The position numbers and the translations under genes were made by a program. From RGIG3159 sp045640565 (GTDB lineage Bacteria; Bacillota; Clostridia; Oscillospirales; Oscillospiraceae), in contig JAZUFG010000041.1 in the NCBI GenBank assembly GCA_045640565.1, forward strand, positions 1 to 16,275: DNA of 16,275 nucleotides, given 5' to 3'. Shown in pieces: positions 13,836 through 16,275 of this stretch (the stretch's first letter is position 1; the number at the start of each line of letters is the position of its first letter). The notes under the pieces are model-generated. The model had not been told where the DNA came from. It made no database searches and was given only the letters and a program-made list of their open reading frames with translations.

Positions 13836-13861
13836 TGCCCACAAATCACCTATTGTGGGCA
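13836..13861. promoter_or_regulatory. 9-bp inverted repeat at the start of the minus-strand operon (operator candidate)
   Basis: TGCCCACAA (13836-13844) and TTGTGGGCA (13853-13861) are exact inverted copies separated by 8 bases. The distal half touches the -10 box of the minus-strand promoter and the predicted transcription start lies inside the repeat, so it fits a repressor site better than an RNA hairpin. It lies 35 bases upstream of the -35 box of the divergent prmA promoter and may have little effect there. Confidence 0.65.
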
Positions 13862-13888
13862 TTATAGCACGTTTCTATGCAAATGCAA
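13861..13888 (-). promoter_or_regulatory. Promoter of the nucleotidyltransferase/phosphomutase/NptA operon
   Basis: On the minus strand TTGCAT (13888-13883), 16 bases, then a perfect TATAAT (13866-13861). TTGCAT is repeated directly downstream (13882-13877). Transcription should start near 13854. No other clear promoter is seen before the next three genes, so the whole run to 8938 probably forms one transcript. Confidence 0.68.
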
Positions 13889-13896
13889 AGAAAACC

Positions 13897-13925
13897 TTGA
13901 GTTTTTCCACGCTTTCGCGTATAAT
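13897..13925 (+). promoter_or_regulatory. Promoter of the prmA operon
   Basis: TTGAGT (13897-13902), 17 bases, then a perfect TATAAT (13920-13925). Start near 13932. The 30-nt leader contains AGGAGG at 13949-13954, and a CCTC at 13943-13946 can pair either with GAGG upstream (13934-13937) or with part of the ribosome binding site (13951-13954). Confidence 0.78.
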
Positions 13926-13961
13926 GTATGGGAGAGGTTTTACCTCCGAGGAGGAAGCCCT

Positions 13962-14942
13962 ATGGAATGGCTGGAACTGACAATTCAAACGGCTTCAAGC
14001 GGTGTGGAATTAACGGCCGCAGCCCTGACTCTTTGGGGCTATGACAGCTTTGTCATTGACGACCAGGCTGAGTTTGAAGAGTTTTTAGAAAATAATCATG
14101 AATATTGGGACTACGTGGATGAGCAGCTCCAAAAGGAAATGAACGGTGTTTCACGAATCCGTCTCTACCTGGAGAACGGCCCGGCGGCCATGGATCAGCT
14201 TTCTCAGCTTCGCAGTCAGCTTGCCCAGCTTCCCTCCCTTTGGCCGGATGCCGATTTAGGCAGTCTTTCCCTCAGCTTTGAAAGTATTCAGGAAGAGGAT
14301 TGGGCAAACAACTGGAAACAGTATTACCGGCCTTTGGAAATCGGAGATAAACTCATGATCGTTCCCAAGTGGCTGGATCCCCCCAATCCCGAAAAACGCA
14401 TCCGCCTCCTTTTGGATCCCGGAATGATTTTCGGAACCGGAAACCACGCCTCCACGAGGATGTGTCTTCAAGCTTTGGAAACTGCCGTTTCCGGCGGAGA
14501 AGATGTTTTGGATCTTGGCAGCGGCAGCGGAATCCTCGGGATTGCCGCACTCCTTTTGGGTGCCTCCCATGCTTTGGGAGTCGATATCGATCCGAAAGCA
14601 GAGAGTATTGCCCGGGAAAATGCCGCTTTCAACGGACTGTATGGGGACCGTTTCGCTGCCTATACGGGAAATGTTCTGGGCGATGCGGGCTTTGCCGCAA
14701 GCCTGAAGTCCCACACCGGCTATGATCTGGTTCTTGCCAATATTGTTGCTGATGTGATCATCCCTTTGGCGCCCTTGGTTCCGGGCCTTCTAAAAGAGAA
14801 GGGTCTCTTCATTTGCTCCGGCATCTTGAAGAGCCGTCTTGACGAAGTCCGGGAAGCAATCTTACAGGCCGGGCTGGAGCTTGTCCAAACCAGAGAGACT
14901 GAGGATTGGTGTCAGCTGACCGCGAAAAGAAAGGAAGATTAA
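13962..14942 (+). CDS. prmA: Ribosomal protein L11 methyltransferase
   Basis: A 326-residue cytosolic SAM-dependent methyltransferase that methylates lysines and the N-terminus of ribosomal protein L11. The N-terminal substrate domain (1-110) starts MEWLELTIQTASSGVE and is linked to the catalytic domain. That domain shows the PrmA-specific DPGMIFGTGNHAST (152-165), the SAM loop VLDLGSGSGIL (182-192), GVDIDP (206-211) and the LANI motif (258-261). ATG at 13962 has AGGAGG 7 nt upstream; although the frame stays open for 230 codons upstream, that part runs through a promoter and over other genes and is not coding. The next gene starts 2 nt after the stop. Length is typical and all motifs are intact. 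Confidence 0.96.
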   Translation: MEWLELTIQTASSGVELTAAALTLWGYDSFVIDDQAEFEEFLENNHEYWDYVDEQLQKEMNGVSRIRLYLENGPAAMDQLSQLRSQLAQLPSLWPDADLGSLSLSFESIQEEDWANNWKQYYRPLEIGDKLMIVPKWLDPPNPEKRIRLLLDPGMIFGTGNHASTRMCLQALETAVSGGEDVLDLGSGSGILGIAALLLGASHALGVDIDPKAESIARENAAFNGLYGDRFAAYTGNVLGDAGFAASLKSHTGYDLVLANIVADVIIPLAPLVPGLLKEKGLFICSGILKSRLDEVREAILQAGLELVQTRETEDWCQLTAKRKED

Positions 14943-14944
14943 CC

Positions 14945-15982
14945 ATGCGATTTTTCTCTTTCCGTCGGCGGGCATTTCTGCAGAACTTTTTGATTTCCAT
15001 GGGCATTCTCCTGGGAATTTTTCTTGTTCTTTTCGCTATCCTCGTCATTTTCTCCGGTCGGTATATGGTCTATTCCCGCTCCGGTGTGCAGGCAGATATC
15101 GATTGGGCGGAAAACATGCAGGCAACTACCGAACGAAAGACCGTAGATGTGGTTCCGACGGTAACGGTTTTACCTAAGACTGCCATCAACACCGGAACAG
15201 TCCGCCGTCTTTCCGGCTGCTATATTTCCGCTGACCGACTCAGCAATCTGGAAGCTCTGAAGAAAGAAATTGCCGCGGGTGCTTTCGGGACGGTCATCGT
15301 GGAAATGAAGGACATCTACGGTTATTTCTACTATAAGACTACTATGGGTGTTCCCACGGCATCCGGTATCAACACCGACTCGGTTGCTTCCTTCCTGAAA
15401 GGGCTGAAGGATGAGGGCTATTATCTTGTTGCGGCCATTCCCGCCTTTGCAGACCAAAGCTATTGCCTGAACCATGTGGAATTGGGCCTTCCTCTTAAGA
15501 GCGGTGTCCTTTGGGTTGATGATAATAACTGCTACTGGATGGACCCGAAAAATGAGGGTACCCTGAGTTTTCTGGAAACCATCGCCTTGGAGCTCTCTAA
15601 TTTAGGCTTCCGGGAACTGCTTCTCAATGATTTCTACTTTCCTCTTTCCGATTCCATCGTCTATCCGGAAACGGAGATGACAAAGGCGGAGGTCCTGGAC
15701 AGGACTGTTCAGCGCCTGCAGGCAGACCTGGGAGGCGCTATTACTCTCTCCTTCGGATTGGGAAATTCAAACACCTTCCCCTCTCATTTGGAGAATGGCC
15801 GCATCTACCTTAACGCCATCCATGACGGAAATGCCGTTCTTTCAACCGTTTCCCAATTGAGCCTTTGTGTGGAGAACCCGGAGATCCAGCTGGTCTTTAT
15901 AACAGGCTCAGAGGATGAGCGCTTTGACTCCTACGGCCATATTCTCCCCTTGAAGGAAGCCGAGCCCTTGCCGGAAGAATGA
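14945..15982 (+). CDS. Membrane-anchored putative glycoside hydrolase (DUF4015-like)
   Basis: A 345-residue protein with a basic N-terminus (MRFFSFRRR) and one transmembrane helix at about 15-38, so the rest should be outside the cell. From about residue 85 it resembles the DUF4015/PF13200 putative glycoside hydrolase barrel: GCYISADRLSN, then GTVIVEMKDIYGYFYYKT (115-132), matching that family's 'vviDvKd..G...y' strand. A later strand FRELLLNDFYFP (about 222-233) stands where the family has 'FDYVRFP', with Asp229 as the likely conserved acid. Activity is unproven for most members. ATG at 14945 follows the prmA stop by 2 nt with AAGGAAG upstream. It could act on peptidoglycan or wall polysaccharide; that is inference. 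The next gene encodes a lipoprotein. Confidence 0.78.
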   Translation: MRFFSFRRRAFLQNFLISMGILLGIFLVLFAILVIFSGRYMVYSRSGVQADIDWAENMQATTERKTVDVVPTVTVLPKTAINTGTVRRLSGCYISADRLSNLEALKKEIAAGAFGTVIVEMKDIYGYFYYKTTMGVPTASGINTDSVASFLKGLKDEGYYLVAAIPAFADQSYCLNHVELGLPLKSGVLWVDDNNCYWMDPKNEGTLSFLETIALELSNLGFRELLLNDFYFPLSDSIVYPETEMTKAEVLDRTVQRLQADLGGAITLSFGLGNSNTFPSHLENGRIYLNAIHDGNAVLSTVSQLSLCVENPEIQLVFITGSEDERFDSYGHILPLKEAEPLPEE

Positions 15983-16001
15983 AAAAGCGGAGGAATTGCC
16001 C

Positions 16002-16275
16002 ATGAAACGCATCGTCTGCTTTCTCTTGACAGTCGTTCTCTGCCTGAACCTGTGGGCCTGCGGCAGGGACTGGCAGGAAAGCCTTTGCGGGAACTACAAT
16101 CTATATGCCGTGGATTATCACGGCGCTGCCATAGAGAGTGAAAGCATTGGAAATCTGAAAGCCGTTCATCTTTCCCTTTCCCGCAGAGGGCTGGGGAATC
16201 TCACCGTCGGCAATGAAAGCATCCGTCTTACCTGGACCTCTCAAGACAATGCGCTGAGCCTTACCGGCGCCGACC
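16002..16275 (+). CDS. Lipoprotein of unknown function, N-terminal part (3' end outside window)
   Basis: The frame starts at ATG 16002, with GGAGG 8 nt upstream, and runs off the window after 91 codons. It opens MKRIVCFLLTVVLCLNLWACG, a lipoprotein signal with the lipobox LWAC (Cys20), so the protein should be tethered outside the membrane. The mature start CGNYNLYAVDYHGAAIES, then GLGNLTVGNESIRLTW, has the short beta-strand pattern ('G.Y.L....dG......G.l..g...i.W') of small Firmicute lipoproteins without known function. It follows the DUF4015-like gene by 19 nt and is probably in the prmA operon. Function cannot be stated. Confidence 0.75.
   Translation, partial: MKRIVCFLLTVVLCLNLWACGRDWQESLCGNYNLYAVDYHGAAIESESIGNLKAVHLSLSRRGLGNLTVGNESIRLTWTSQDNALSLTGAD

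Noticed and set aside
13272..13961. Upstream part of the long plus-strand open frame that contains prmA
   Set aside because: It runs antisense to the nucleotidyltransferase and small gene and straight through the prmA promoter; PrmA homology and the ribosome binding site begin at 13962.

Overview
The window looks like a chromosomal stretch of a low-to-mid GC Firmicute, most likely an anaerobic member of the Clostridia. The grounds are strong AGGAGG-type ribosome binding sites 5-10 nt before most starts, two lipoproteins with Cys lipoboxes (as in a monoderm cell), canonical sigma-A promoters (TTGxxx-17-TATAAT type), an XRE-AbrB fusion regulator, a YczE-like membrane protein and a Na/Pi-PhoU fusion transporter. 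By eye the base composition is close to 50% GC and even across genes. I see no transposase, integrase, phage gene or CRISPR array. The organism assignment is inference.

Layout. (1) 1-184: the end of a YdcF/DUF218-type protein. (2) 185-470: AT-rich DNA with no gene, holding a 14-bp TetR-type palindrome. (3) 471-1647: an ornithine cyclodeaminase-family gene on the minus strand with its own promoter and terminator. (4) 1679-1839: a complete one-gene tRNA-Thr(CGT) unit with promoter and terminator. (5) 1894-3811: an ABC-2-type exporter operon (ATPase, permease, XRE-AbrB regulator) with promoter and terminator. (6) 7218-3810, minus: a FecCD-class importer operon (lipoprotein binding protein, permease, ATPase) ending in a THEP1-type NTPase. 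A perfect 13-bp inverted repeat lies across its promoter. (7) 7239-8920: a HAD phosphatase and a YczE-like membrane protein, closed by a terminator shared with the next operon. (8) 13888-8938, minus: a small helical protein whose reading frame is doubtful, a sugar nucleotidyltransferase, a phosphoglucomutase/phosphomannomutase and a Na/Pi cotransporter. A 9-bp inverted repeat lies at the start of this transcript. (9) 13897-16275, plus: prmA, a membrane-anchored DUF4015-type glycoside-hydrolase-like protein and a truncated lipoprotein.

How the genes work together. The importer operon probably takes up a metal-containing or oxyanion ligand (siderophore, heme, cobalamin, or molybdate/tungstate as in MolABC-type systems), and the palindrome over its promoter suggests ligand-controlled repression. 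The minus operon 13811-8938 links sugar-phosphate isomerisation and nucleotide-sugar formation to a predicted phosphate transporter. Most genes belong to known families. The points most worth following are the two promoter palindromes, the importer-NTPase pairing, and the frame conflict in the small gene at 13404-13811. I did not find a clearly novel multi-gene system.
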